Origin: Coprobacillus cateniformis
GTDB lineage: Bacteria; Bacillota_I; Bacilli_A; Erysipelotrichales; Coprobacillaceae
Length of the DNA: 64,000 bases
NCBI RefSeq assembly: GCF_009767585.1
Contig: NZ_WSNW01000001.1
Location: forward strand, 3,370,041 to 3,434,040
Reading direction: 5' to 3'
Positions 1-7,503 of the stretch are shown in pieces (positions within the stretch are counted from its first letter, which is position 1; every line of letters begins with the position of its first letter). The notes below the pieces were generated by a model that was given only the letters and a program-made list of their open reading frames with translations, was not told the DNA's origin and made no database searches. Made by a program: the position numbers and the translations under genes.

Positions 1-807
1 GTTATGGAAACATATAGGGAATTTCAATTCGATCAATATCGTTTTAATGAAATTCAAGAAACTCTTTATATAATTAATAGATTAAAGCGAAAATATGGTT
101 TTACGATGGAAAGAATTAAGGAATATCGAAATGATATCATCGAAAAAATAGAAAAAATATCTCATCGTGAAGAATATATTCAAGATTTGCAAAAACAAGT
201 TTCTGAATCAAAAGATGCTGCACTTTTAATTGCTAATCAAATGCATCATATTCGCTTAAAAAATGCAAATCATTTTGAAAGGCTTATCCAAAAAGAATTT
301 AGGGACTTATATTTGGATAAAGCAATATTAAAAGTGAATTTTGATAGAGTTGAACTATGTAAAAATGGAATTGATAAAATACAATTTTTAGTTTCTATTA
401 ATAAAGGTCAAGATTTGAGTTTGCTTAACGAAAGTGCTAGTGGTGGAGAAATATCTCGTATTATGCTTGCAATAAAGACAATTATTTTGGCATATAGTTC
501 AATAGAAACCATTATTTTTGATGAAGTCGATACTGGCGTTAGTGGTAAAGTAGCATCTAGTATTGGTGATAAAATGCTTCAATTGGCACAAAATAAGCAA
601 GTTATTTGTATTACACATTTACCACAGGTTGCTTGTTTAGCTGAGCATCATTATTGTATCGAAAAAATGATTACTGATCATGAAACGACAACAGCAGTGC
701 ATCTTTTAAGTAAAAATAGTCGTATAGAAGAAATTGCTAAGATGCTTTCAGGAGAAAAATTAACACCTGAAGCTATAGAAAATGCAAAAAAATTATTGAA
801 TGTATAA
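1..807 (+). CDS. recN: DNA repair protein RecN, C-terminal part (5' end outside window)
   Basis: RecN is an SMC-like ATPase that acts early in double-strand break repair. The visible part starts in the coiled coil (charged helical residues up to about 120) and continues into the C-terminal ATPase lobe. An ABC signature (SASGGEISRIMLA) is followed by a Walker B segment (TIIFDEVDTGVSG) and an H-loop (CITHLPQVA), in the order expected for RecN. The reading frame is open to base 1, so the gene is truncated by the window edge. The order recN-spoIVB-spo0A is conserved in spore-forming Firmicutes, which supports the call. Confidence 0.95.
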   Translation, partial: VMETYREFQFDQYRFNEIQETLYIINRLKRKYGFTMERIKEYRNDIIEKIEKISHREEYIQDLQKQVSESKDAALLIANQMHHIRLKNANHFERLIQKEFRDLYLDKAILKVNFDRVELCKNGIDKIQFLVSINKGQDLSLLNESASGGEISRIMLAIKTIILAYSSIETIIFDEVDTGVSGKVASSIGDKMLQLAQNKQVICITHLPQVACLAEHHYCIEKMITDHETTTAVHLLSKNSRIEEIAKMLSGEKLTPEAIENAKKLLNV

Positions 808-830
808 TTCAAAGCATATATGCCAAAATA
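801..830 (+). promoter_or_regulatory. Candidate forespore (sigma-F/G type) promoter of spoIVB
   Basis: A GTATA element at 802-806 is followed after 17 bases by CAAAATA at 824-830. This resembles the sigma-G pattern (GnATR, about 18 bases, CATnnTA) with the T of CAT missing. It overlaps the recN stop codon. In B. subtilis spoIVB is made in the forespore, so such a promoter is expected. Predicted start is near 837. Assigned by eye only. Confidence 0.35.
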
Positions 831-873
831 AACTGTAATCAAAAAAAGATTACAGGGAGGTGTATATGCTTTG
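811..873 (+). promoter_or_regulatory. Two-part hairpin enclosing the spoIVB ribosome-binding site
   Basis: Outer arms 811-820 and 863-872 are perfectly complementary (10 bp). Inner arms 833-840 and 848-855 are also perfectly complementary (8 bp, A7 loop). The Shine-Dalgarno GGGAGG (855-860) lies between them and the TTG start (871-873) falls in the outer stem. The 5' arms lie upstream of, or across, the start point predicted for the forespore promoter, so the full structure would form only in RNA read through from recN. Confidence 0.5.
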
Positions 874-1866
874 CTTTTTAAAAAGTTAAGTATTACACTC
901 GTTATTGTCGTGACGATGTTATTCCAGACAGTCAATGTATTTGCAGCAGATGTTATTTTAGGTGGACAATCAATAGGGATAGAGTTAGATTATGATGGTG
1001 TATTGATTACTGGAACATATGATATTTCTATTGACAATAAAAAGTACAATCCTTCTTCAGATGGGTATTTAACAGGAGATATCATTAAGAAAGTGAATGG
1101 ACAAAGTATTGATTCAATATCAACTTTAATGGCAAACGTTGAAAAGGAAATTGATAACAAAAATACGATTACACTTACACTCTCACGTGATAAAAAAGAA
1201 CTCCACAAAGAATTAAAGTTCCAGGAATCAGATGGGAAGTTCACAACAGGTTTATATGTACAGGATGGGTTGACTGGTGTAGGAACAATGACATATTTTA
1301 ATCCTGCCACACATCATTTTGGGGCCTTAGGGCATGTTATGATGGATGTATCGTTAGAAAGTGATGTTATTATTAAAAAAGGCAGTGTCTATAATTCATA
1401 TGTCAAAAAAATCAATCCTTCAGAAAATGGTAAACCAGGTGAAAAAATAGCCGAAATAGGTTCGATTCAAATTGGAACGATATATGATAATAATAATTAT
1501 GGTATTTATGGGAATTATGATGATTATCCTAGTCAAGATAAACAAATAATTTCTACGGCTTCTATGGATGAAGTTGAAGAGGGAGAGGCTTATTTCTTAA
1601 CCGTTTTAGATGGTCATACACTTACAAAATGCTCTATCAATATTACAAAACTAAAAAAACAGAACGAGCCTTCTATTAAAGGTATTACTTTTGAAATTAC
1701 AGATGAAAAAGTTCTTTCTTTAACAAATGGGGTTGTTCAAGGAATGAGTGGATCACCAATTATACAAAATGGGAAGTTAATTGGGTGTGTTACTCATGTT
1801 GATGTCAACAATGTTCACCAAGGTTATGGATTATACATCGATTGGATGCTTGAAAACGACAAATAG
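871..1866 (+). CDS. spoIVB: SpoIVB, stage IV sporulation serine peptidase (S55)
   Basis: SpoIVB is made in the forespore and secreted into the intermembrane space, where it triggers SpoIVFB cleavage of pro-sigma-K. The protein has a signal/anchor helix (residues about 5-25, ending VFA), a PDZ domain around DGYLTGDIIKKVNG, and the S55 peptidase region. The catalytic His is in HFGALGHVM and the Ser in QGMSGSPI. It is 331 residues; the B. subtilis protein is longer (about 425). The start is TTG at 871 with GGGAGG ten bases upstream; the nearby ATG at 866 is out of frame and soon stops. Its target, pro-sigma-K, is also in this window at 21983. Confidence 0.93.
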   Translation: MLFKKLSITLVIVVTMLFQTVNVFAADVILGGQSIGIELDYDGVLITGTYDISIDNKKYNPSSDGYLTGDIIKKVNGQSIDSISTLMANVEKEIDNKNTITLTLSRDKKELHKELKFQESDGKFTTGLYVQDGLTGVGTMTYFNPATHHFGALGHVMMDVSLESDVIIKKGSVYNSYVKKINPSENGKPGEKIAEIGSIQIGTIYDNNNYGIYGNYDDYPSQDKQIISTASMDEVEEGEAYFLTVLDGHTLTKCSINITKLKKQNEPSIKGITFEITDEKVLSLTNGVVQGMSGSPIIQNGKLIGCVTHVDVNNVHQGYGLYIDWMLENDK

Positions 1867-1868
1867 GG

Positions 1869-1893
1869 AAGGAATCGCTCAAGATTCCTTTTT
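1869..1893 (+). terminator. Rho-independent terminator after spoIVB
   Basis: AAGGAATC (1869-1876) pairs perfectly with GATTCCTT (1883-1890) over a six-base loop and is followed by a T run. It separates recN-spoIVB from spo0A. Confidence 0.8.
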
Positions 1894-1930
1894 CTTATTT
1901 CAACATAAAAAGACATTTGATAGGATATCG

Positions 1931-2034
1931 TGTCGTAAATATGGGTGAAAAAAATGACGAATTTGTGAAAATTCCGCTTTGACTATGTTTTCTTTACTTT
2001 TTGACTATCTTTCTTTTTTTGACACATATATAAT
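1931..2034 (+). promoter_or_regulatory. spo0A control region with candidate 0A boxes and a TATAAT
   Basis: The 210-base gap before spo0A contains TGTCGTA (1931-1937), one mismatch from the 0A box TGTCGAA. It also has a repeat of TTTGAC at 1978, 2000 and 2018; the third, TTTGACA, is one mismatch from the reverse-strand 0A box TTCGACA. A TATAAT lies at 2029-2034. AGGATAT at 1922-1928 could be a sigma-H -35, but I see no convincing partner. Autoregulation by Spo0A is therefore plausible but unproven. Confidence 0.45.
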
Positions 2035-2076
2035 AAATTTGCTGATGAGAATAAATCGAAAGGGGAAATTGGAAAA

Positions 2077-2901
2077 ATGAAAACTTTTATAGCAATAGAT
2101 CAACAAGAATTATTGGAAAATATTAAAATCAATTTAGAAAAAACAAATAAATTTGAAATTATAGGGACTGCAAACAATGGAACAGATTGTTTTAATTTCC
2201 TAAACCAAAGAACTTGTGATTTATTAATCATTGATTTAATGCTTTCAGAAATTGATGGTGTAGGAGTTTTAAATAGATTAAAAGAAATGCATAAAAACAG
2301 TTACAATAAAGTTATTTGTGTGACACAATTTATGAATCAAACAATTTGTAATTGGCTTGAGGATTTATCTGTAGATTACTGTTTTAAATATCCATTTGAT
2401 TTACAACATTTTGTCCAATCTGCTCTTTACATAACAACTGCTGATCAACAAAAACATGATCAATTGTTAAATGGGGATGAATCAGAAAAATATAAAAAAG
2501 TCAAAATCGAAAATGAAATCACTGATATTTTACATGAAGTTGGAATTCCTGCTCACATTAAGGGGTATATGTATTTAAGAACAGCAATCTTAACAACTTA
2601 TTATAATATTGATATTTTGGGGCAAGTTACTAAAGTTTTATATCCAGATATTGCTAGAATGTATAATACAACTTCATCTAGAGTTGAAAGAGCAATTCGT
2701 CATGCGATTGAAGTGGCTTGGAACAGAGGAAATACTGATGCAATTGATGATATTTTTGGATATACTGTTTCTGCAGTGAAAGCGAAACCTACAAATTCAG
2801 AATTCATTGCAATGATTGCAGATAAATTGAGATTAGCACATAAAACTGATACAGTTAAAAAAGAAAGCATTTATAATTATAAAGATTTTATGTTAAAATA
2901 G
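2077..2901 (+). CDS. spo0A: Spo0A, sporulation master response regulator
   Basis: Spo0A is the phosphorelay-activated regulator that commits the cell to sporulation. Residues 1-120 form a receiver domain with the phosphoacceptor D53 (LLIIDLML) and the switch Thr at 83. Residues about 150-274 form the Spo0A DNA-binding domain, including the recognition-helix region SSRVERAIRHAIEVAWNRGN. Two features are odd. The first Asp of the usual acidic pair is Ile7 (AID where ADD is usual), and the conserved Lys-Pro is Lys104-Tyr-Pro. GGGGAAATT upstream gives a ribosome-binding site for the ATG. It lies in the conserved spoIVB-spo0A order. Confidence 0.97.
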   Translation: MKTFIAIDQQELLENIKINLEKTNKFEIIGTANNGTDCFNFLNQRTCDLLIIDLMLSEIDGVGVLNRLKEMHKNSYNKVICVTQFMNQTICNWLEDLSVDYCFKYPFDLQHFVQSALYITTADQQKHDQLLNGDESEKYKKVKIENEITDILHEVGIPAHIKGYMYLRTAILTTYYNIDILGQVTKVLYPDIARMYNTTSSRVERAIRHAIEVAWNRGNTDAIDDIFGYTVSAVKAKPTNSEFIAMIADKLRLAHKTDTVKKESIYNYKDFMLK

Positions 2902-2916
2902 ATGCTGAGGTAGGTG

Positions 2917-4146
2917 ATGTTGATGCAAATTATATTTCATGTTGATTTAAATGCATTTTATGCAAGCGCAGAAACATCATCACAACCATCTTTGAAGGGC
3001 AAACCAATAGTTATCTGTAGAGAATCTCGACGAAGCATTATTACAACTGCTTCCTATGAAGCAAGAAAATTCGGTATTCATTCTGCTATGCCACTGTTTA
3101 AAGCAAAAGAATTATGTCCACATCTTGTTATTGTTCCTCCACATTTTGAACTTTACAAGACTCTCTCTGAAAAATTTTTCAATATTATTTCAACATTTTC
3201 ACAAGAATTAGAAGTGGCAAGCATAGATGAATGTTATGTGGATTTAACGAACTATATTCAGATGCATTACCAAAACCCTTATGATGTCGCAATCGAAATT
3301 CAAAAGCGAGTTTTCGCAGAATTGAAGTTACAATGTTCGATAGGAATAGCACCAAATAAGTTTTTAGCAAAAATGGCTAGTGATATGCAAAAACCAATGG
3401 GAATCACTGTCATAACAAATCAAAACTATAAGCAAAAAATTTGGCCATTACCAATAGAAAACATGTTTGGTATTGGTAAAAAAACTGCTCCTAAGCTGAT
3501 TGAATTAGGAATAGTCAGAATTGGTGATTTAGCAAAATATGAAAACTATGAGAAAATCAAACCTATATTTGGAAAAAATGCACTGATATATTATCAAAAG
3601 GCAAACGGGAAAGATTATTCAAAAATCAATGTTGCACATAATGAATTAAAGTCTATTGGGAATTCAACAACATTTGAGCGTGATAGCCAAGATGAAGAAT
3701 TTATTAAATCAGTATTTAGAGACTTAGCACAAGAAGTTTCTTCACGTGCCAAAAAGCGAGATTTAGTAGGGAATTCTATCTCAATTACGTTAAAATACAC
3801 AAGAGAAAAGAGTAAAACAAAACAAATGATTATTGATGATTATACTCAGGATTTTGATACTATTTATGCAACATCTTTATTGTTGTTTGAAAGTATTTAT
3901 GGTGGTGAAATGCTACGATTAGTTGGTATAAGTTTGAATAATGTTAAACATGTTGAAGAATTACAGCAACAGATTTCTTTATTTGATCATACCCAACTAC
4001 AAGCAAGTAAAAAAGAGATTAATGAAACTGACGAAGTTATACATCGTTTAAATTCTTCGTTACCTGGTTTGAAAGTAATGAAAGCATCAGATCTAATAGA
4101 ACCACAATCAACAATTCAAAAGAAATACTTAGAAAACAATGAATAA
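2917..4146 (+). CDS. dinB: DNA polymerase IV (DinB, Y-family)
   Basis: This is an error-prone translesion polymerase. Motif I is HVDLNAFYAS and motif III is ASIDECYVDLT, carrying the catalytic carboxylates. A helix-hairpin-helix-like segment (MFGIGKKTAPKL) and the little-finger domain follow. Near the C terminus QISLF matches the beta-clamp binding pentapeptide. Length (about 409 residues) is normal. Four in-frame start codons lie within ten bases (GTG 2914, ATG 2917, TTG 2920, ATG 2923); GAGG at 2907 favours 2917 and AGGTG at 2912 favours 2923. It starts 15 bases after spo0A and may be cotranscribed with it. Confidence 0.92.
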   Translation: MLMQIIFHVDLNAFYASAETSSQPSLKGKPIVICRESRRSIITTASYEARKFGIHSAMPLFKAKELCPHLVIVPPHFELYKTLSEKFFNIISTFSQELEVASIDECYVDLTNYIQMHYQNPYDVAIEIQKRVFAELKLQCSIGIAPNKFLAKMASDMQKPMGITVITNQNYKQKIWPLPIENMFGIGKKTAPKLIELGIVRIGDLAKYENYEKIKPIFGKNALIYYQKANGKDYSKINVAHNELKSIGNSTTFERDSQDEEFIKSVFRDLAQEVSSRAKKRDLVGNSISITLKYTREKSKTKQMIIDDYTQDFDTIYATSLLLFESIYGGEMLRLVGISLNNVKHVEELQQQISLFDHTQLQASKKEINETDEVIHRLNSSLPGLKVMKASDLIEPQSTIQKKYLENNE

Positions 4147-4148
4147 TA

Positions 4149-4202
4149 TAAAAAGACACTCATATGAATTATTAGAGGTGATAATCAATGAGTGTCTTTT
4201 TA
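4149..4202 (+). promoter_or_regulatory. 15-bp hairpin containing the spoIIM start codon
   Basis: Bases 4149-4163 and 4188-4202 form a perfect 15-bp inverted repeat with a 24-base loop. The loop holds the Shine-Dalgarno AGAGGTG (4174-4180). The 3' arm begins with the spoIIM ATG and ends in a T run. In RNA read through from dinB this would hide the start codon and might also terminate. A possible sigma-E promoter lies across the 5' arm (GAATAAT 4141-4147, 13 bases, CATATGAAT 4161-4169); RNA from it would lack that arm. Confidence 0.6.
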
Positions 4203-4757
4203 CGTCGTTTTATTGACAATAAAAAATATATTGTTATAGCAATGGTAAGTGTTTTTGTTTGCGGGTTGTTGTTTGGGTTTTATCAGTATTCATCTTCAAT
4301 ACAAGGGGTAAAGGATTTTTTTCAAAATTTATTTTATCTTAATATCGATGGATATCAAAATCAATATCAGCTTTATGTCATTCAAGGTGGAGTTTACATA
4401 TTGATATGTACATATCTGAGTTCTAGTTATTTGGGGCATATTGGCCTATTGTTTTTAATTTTCTTAAAAGGATTGCAATTATCATTTTCTTTTATGTTTG
4501 TTTTTACAGCGGTTCCATTTACATTTATAATATTTCTTTTGTTACTTGTTGAAAGTCTTTTGGAAATTGCGCTTTGTCTATCGATGAATTTAATATGTAT
4601 ACACATTTCAACATATGTCACATTAGTTACTTTTTGTGTTGAACAGAATTTTAGTATGAAAAGCATGATGAACTATAAGCTTAATTGTGTAATTATTGGT
4701 CTTGTTATTTTTTCTTTAGCATTAGCATTCCGTATCTATGTTGTACCAATGTTTTGA
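4188..4757 (+). CDS. spoIIM: SpoIIM-like stage II sporulation membrane protein
   Basis: SpoIIM is part of the SpoIID-SpoIIM-SpoIIP engulfment machinery in the mother-cell membrane. The 189-residue protein has an N-terminal basic stretch, then about five hydrophobic segments (near 17-33, 65-80, 82-105, 107-140 and 165-185), as in the DUF95/SpoIIM fold. Sequence identity is low by eye, so context carries weight. In B. subtilis spoIIM lies just upstream of the fur-xerD-drm genes, and here it is followed by a small ORF, xerD and deoB. The start ATG is the first codon of a hairpin arm (see 4149-4202). Confidence 0.75.
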   Translation: MSVFLRRFIDNKKYIVIAMVSVFVCGLLFGFYQYSSSIQGVKDFFQNLFYLNIDGYQNQYQLYVIQGGVYILICTYLSSSYLGHIGLLFLIFLKGLQLSFSFMFVFTAVPFTFIIFLLLLVESLLEIALCLSMNLICIHISTYVTLVTFCVEQNFSMKSMMNYKLNCVIIGLVIFSLALAFRIYVVPMF

Positions 4758-4823
4758 ATTTTTTGATTATCTATAATCTACGTTTATTAGAATTCTTTTA
4801 AAAATTAGGAAAGTAGTGGTCAA

Positions 4824-4976
4824 ATGAATTTTACACGATTGGATTTATATGAATTAAAAATGATTCTTAAATTAGCTCTTGTATATAATTTGGCTGATAA
4901 TGAATACATTAAAGAATTAATTGGCAAAATAGAGTTTATGGAAGAAGCATTAGATACAAATAATCATATTGATTAA
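4824..4976 (+). CDS. Small acidic protein of unknown function (50 aa)
   Basis: An ATG ORF of 50 codons reads MNFTRLDLYELKMILKLALV and continues as a mainly helical, acidic protein ending TNNHID. A purine-rich stretch (AGGAAAGTAGTGG) precedes the start. It fills the gap between spoIIM and xerD, where B. subtilis has yqzK and fur; I do not recognise it as either. It could be a genuine small sporulation- or xerD-linked protein. The regular amino-acid composition and helix-like heptads argue for coding, but nothing fixes a function. Confidence 0.5.
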   Translation: MNFTRLDLYELKMILKLALVYNLADNEYIKELIGKIEFMEEALDTNNHID

Positions 4977-4992
4977 TCTTAATGCAAAAATA

Positions 4993-5021
4993 TTGTTATT
5001 TGTAATTTGTTTTTGTATAAT
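4993..5021 (+). promoter_or_regulatory. Sigma-A promoter of xerD-deoB
   Basis: TTGTTA (4993-4998) and TATAAT (5016-5021) are separated by 17 bases, and TG directly precedes the -10. It is followed by TAGGTGATG, the ribosome-binding region for the TTG start of xerD. Confidence 0.7.
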
Positions 5022-5038
5022 ATGGTAGGTGATGTATT

Positions 5039-5944
5039 TTGAAATGTGTAGATGCGTTAAAAGAATATAAACAATATATGATTGTAGAAAAAGGTTATAG
5101 CCGTTATACTGTTGAGAATTATGAACGTGATATTCTACATTTTATTGATTTTATTTATAAAAAATATGAAGTCAATAGTATAGATAATATTATTAAAGAT
5201 CACATGTATCATTATCTTAAAGATTTGCGTAATCATTTAAAAGCATCTTCTGTTGACCGACATATGACTTCACTAAAGCAATTTTATATTTTCTTAGTAA
5301 AAGAAAATATCATTAAGGACAATGTTATGAGTTCTTTTGAAATGTCTAAGAAAGCGAAATATTTACCTGAAGTTTTGACAGTTGCTGAAGTCAATCAGTT
5401 GCTTGATTCAATTGATGTAAATGATCCAGTGTCAGCGCGTAATCGGTGTATGGTAGAAGTTTTATATGCATCTGGATTAAGAGTGAGTGAAATGTGTTTT
5501 TTAACGTTACAGAACGTGAATATACATAAAGGCTTTGTAAAATGTATTGGAAAAAGAAACAAGGAAAGAATTGTACCAATGAATGAGAATTGTTGTTTGT
5601 TGTTAAAGAAATATATTGAAGAATATAGACCACAATTATGTGAGGAAGTTTCGTCCCAATACCTTTTTATTAATAAAAAAGGACAGCCTATTCAAAGAGA
5701 TGACTTTTATCATATTTTAGAAAATATTGTTAAGAAAAGTGGGTTGAAAAAACATGTCACTCCTCATACATTACGTCATACATTTGCGACTCATTTATTA
5801 GAAAATGATGCTGATTTACGGTCTATCCAAGAAATGCTAGGACATAGTGATATTTCTACAACAACAATATATACACATGTGTCTAATAATAAAGCAATAG
5901 AAGAATATAGGAAGTTACATCCACGAAGCAAGAAAAGGAGATAA
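5039..5944 (+). CDS. xerD: Tyrosine recombinase XerD
   Basis: XerD with XerC resolves chromosome dimers at dif near the terminus. Residues 1-90 form the SAM-like core-binding domain (EYKQYMIVEKGYSRYTVENY). The catalytic domain shows the Arg in ASGLRVSEM, the HxxR box in TPHTLRHTFATHLL, the second His in LGHSDISTT and the nucleophile Tyr in TIYTHV. Length (301) is typical. The start is TTG, with AGGTGAT upstream. deoB follows four bases after the stop, as in the B. subtilis xerD-drm pair. Confidence 0.93.
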   Translation: MKCVDALKEYKQYMIVEKGYSRYTVENYERDILHFIDFIYKKYEVNSIDNIIKDHMYHYLKDLRNHLKASSVDRHMTSLKQFYIFLVKENIIKDNVMSSFEMSKKAKYLPEVLTVAEVNQLLDSIDVNDPVSARNRCMVEVLYASGLRVSEMCFLTLQNVNIHKGFVKCIGKRNKERIVPMNENCCLLLKKYIEEYRPQLCEEVSSQYLFINKKGQPIQRDDFYHILENIVKKSGLKKHVTPHTLRHTFATHLLENDADLRSIQEMLGHSDISTTTIYTHVSNNKAIEEYRKLHPRSKKRR

Positions 5945-5947
5945 ATT

Positions 5948-7132
5948 ATGAAAAAATATAAACGCGTTTTTTTAATTGTTTTAGATTCATTGGGCGTTGG
6001 AGATGCCCACGATGCAGAGGCTTTTAATGATTTGGGAGCAAATACACTTGGTCATATTTGTGAAAGCGTAGGGGGCTTAGATTTGCCTAATTTAGAAGGC
6101 ATGGGCTTAGGAAGTATTGGACAATTTAAGGGCATTCATGCTTTAAAAAACCAATTGGCTTATACTGCTAGGCTAGAAGAAGTTTCAAATGGAAAAGATA
6201 CAATGACAGGTCATTGGGAAATGATGGGATTAAAGATTACTGAACCCTTTCAAACATTTACTGAGACAGGTTTCCCAGATGAATTTATTAAACTATTTGA
6301 AGAAAAAACTGGAAGAAAATGTGTAGGAAATTACGCTGAGAGTGGAACTAAAATACTTGATGATTGGGGCGAACATCAAATTCAGACTGGGGATTGGATT
6401 GTTTATACTTCAGCAGATTCAGTATTTCAAATAGCAGCTAATGAAGATGTTATTCCTTTGGAAGAACTTTATAAAGCGTGCGATATTGCCAGAGAATTAG
6501 CTATGGATGAGAGATGGAAGGTTGGTAGAATCATTGCAAGACCATATATAGGACAGAAAAAAGGAGAATTTAAACGTACTGCTAATCGCCATGACTTGGC
6601 ATTAAAACCTTTTGGAAAAACTGTTTTAGATTCTTTAAAAGAAAATCATCTTGATGTTATTGGAATTGGTAAAATACCTGATATATTTGTTGATCAAGGG
6701 ATAACACGCAAAGTAAAAACTGAATCTAATTTTGATGGGATGATAAAGACAATAGAAATCGCTAAAGAGAATTTCACAGGTCTTGCATTCTTAAATTTAG
6801 TAGATTTCGATGCTGTGTTTGGACATAGAAGAGATCCTCGGGGATATGGCAATGCTATTATAGAATTTGATAACCAATTAACGGATCTGTTAAGAGAACT
6901 TAAAGAAGATGATTTATTAATGATTACTGCTGATCATGGGAATGATCCAACATATAAAGGAACTGATCATACACGAGAGAATGTTCCATTAATTGTTTAT
7001 AGTAAATCGTTGCATAAACCAAGACACTTAGGTCTCTTAAAAAGTTATGCTGTAATTGGAGCAACAATCGCTGAGAATTTTAAAGTTGAAAATCCTGGTA
7101 TTGGTCAATCATTAGCAGATAAAATTATATAG
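5948..7132 (+). CDS. deoB: Phosphopentomutase DeoB
   Basis: DeoB interconverts ribose/deoxyribose 1-phosphate and 5-phosphate in nucleoside salvage. The N terminus KRVFLIVLDSLGVGDAHDA carries the first metal-binding Asp; the region NGKDTMTGHWEMMG contains the phosphorylated Thr; C-terminal metal ligands are in TADHGNDPT and GTDHTRENVP. This is the alkaline phosphatase-superfamily mutase fold and length (394) is usual. AAGGAG precedes the ATG. The nucleoside importer at 42758-47543 could supply its pathway, though it is not linked. Confidence 0.95.
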   Translation: MKKYKRVFLIVLDSLGVGDAHDAEAFNDLGANTLGHICESVGGLDLPNLEGMGLGSIGQFKGIHALKNQLAYTARLEEVSNGKDTMTGHWEMMGLKITEPFQTFTETGFPDEFIKLFEEKTGRKCVGNYAESGTKILDDWGEHQIQTGDWIVYTSADSVFQIAANEDVIPLEELYKACDIARELAMDERWKVGRIIARPYIGQKKGEFKRTANRHDLALKPFGKTVLDSLKENHLDVIGIGKIPDIFVDQGITRKVKTESNFDGMIKTIEIAKENFTGLAFLNLVDFDAVFGHRRDPRGYGNAIIEFDNQLTDLLRELKEDDLLMITADHGNDPTYKGTDHTRENVPLIVYSKSLHKPRHLGLLKSYAVIGATIAENFKVENPGIGQSLADKII

Positions 7133-7148
7133 GAGCTTGAAGAAGTAT

Positions 7149-7424
7149 ATGGATGAAAACAACAAAACAAGACGTGTTATTATTATTTCTTTAGCTGGGT
7201 TATTAATTGGAACCTTGCTGTTTATTTTTGGGATTTCTATAAAAGATAGTATTTGGCCAATGATTGTGAATTATATAATTGGATTGGTATTGTATATCTG
7301 TTCTTTTTTAGCTGTTTATAATAACAACAAGGTAGATGTTCAGGCTATTTATAAATATATAATGGTATTAGTAGTAATCATGGCTATATTAATTACATTT
7401 GCAACACTTTCTCGCATAGTCTAG
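7149..7424 (+). CDS. Small membrane protein of unknown function
   Basis: A 91-residue protein with a charged N terminus (MDENNKTRRV) and three hydrophobic segments (GLLIGTLLFIFGIS, IVNYIIGLVLYICSFLAVY and IMVLVVIMAILITFATL). It follows deoB closely and ends at the shared terminator, so it is likely in the xerD-deoB transcript. An upstream in-frame TTG at 7137 is too close to AGGAG; ATG 7149 is preferred. No family recognised. Confidence 0.65.
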   Translation: MDENNKTRRVIIISLAGLLIGTLLFIFGISIKDSIWPMIVNYIIGLVLYICSFLAVYNNNKVDVQAIYKYIMVLVVIMAILITFATLSRIV

Positions 7425-7468
7425 AATTCACATAATCTATATTATGCGAAGTTGTATATATTTCATGA

Positions 7469-7501
7469 AAATAAGGGAAGACATTAAATCTTCCCTTATT
7501 T
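7469..7501. terminator. Bidirectional terminator between deoB operon and purF
   Basis: AAATAAGGGAAGA (7469-7481) and TCTTCCCTTATTT (7489-7501) are perfectly complementary, with A and T runs on the two sides. It serves both converging units. Confidence 0.88.
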
Positions 7502-7503
7502 TT

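Noticed and set aside
1978..2034. Three separate sigma-A promoters at the TTTGAC repeats
   Set aside because: Only one good -10 (TATAAT 2029-2034) exists and none of the repeats is 16-18 bases from it; regulator sites fit better.
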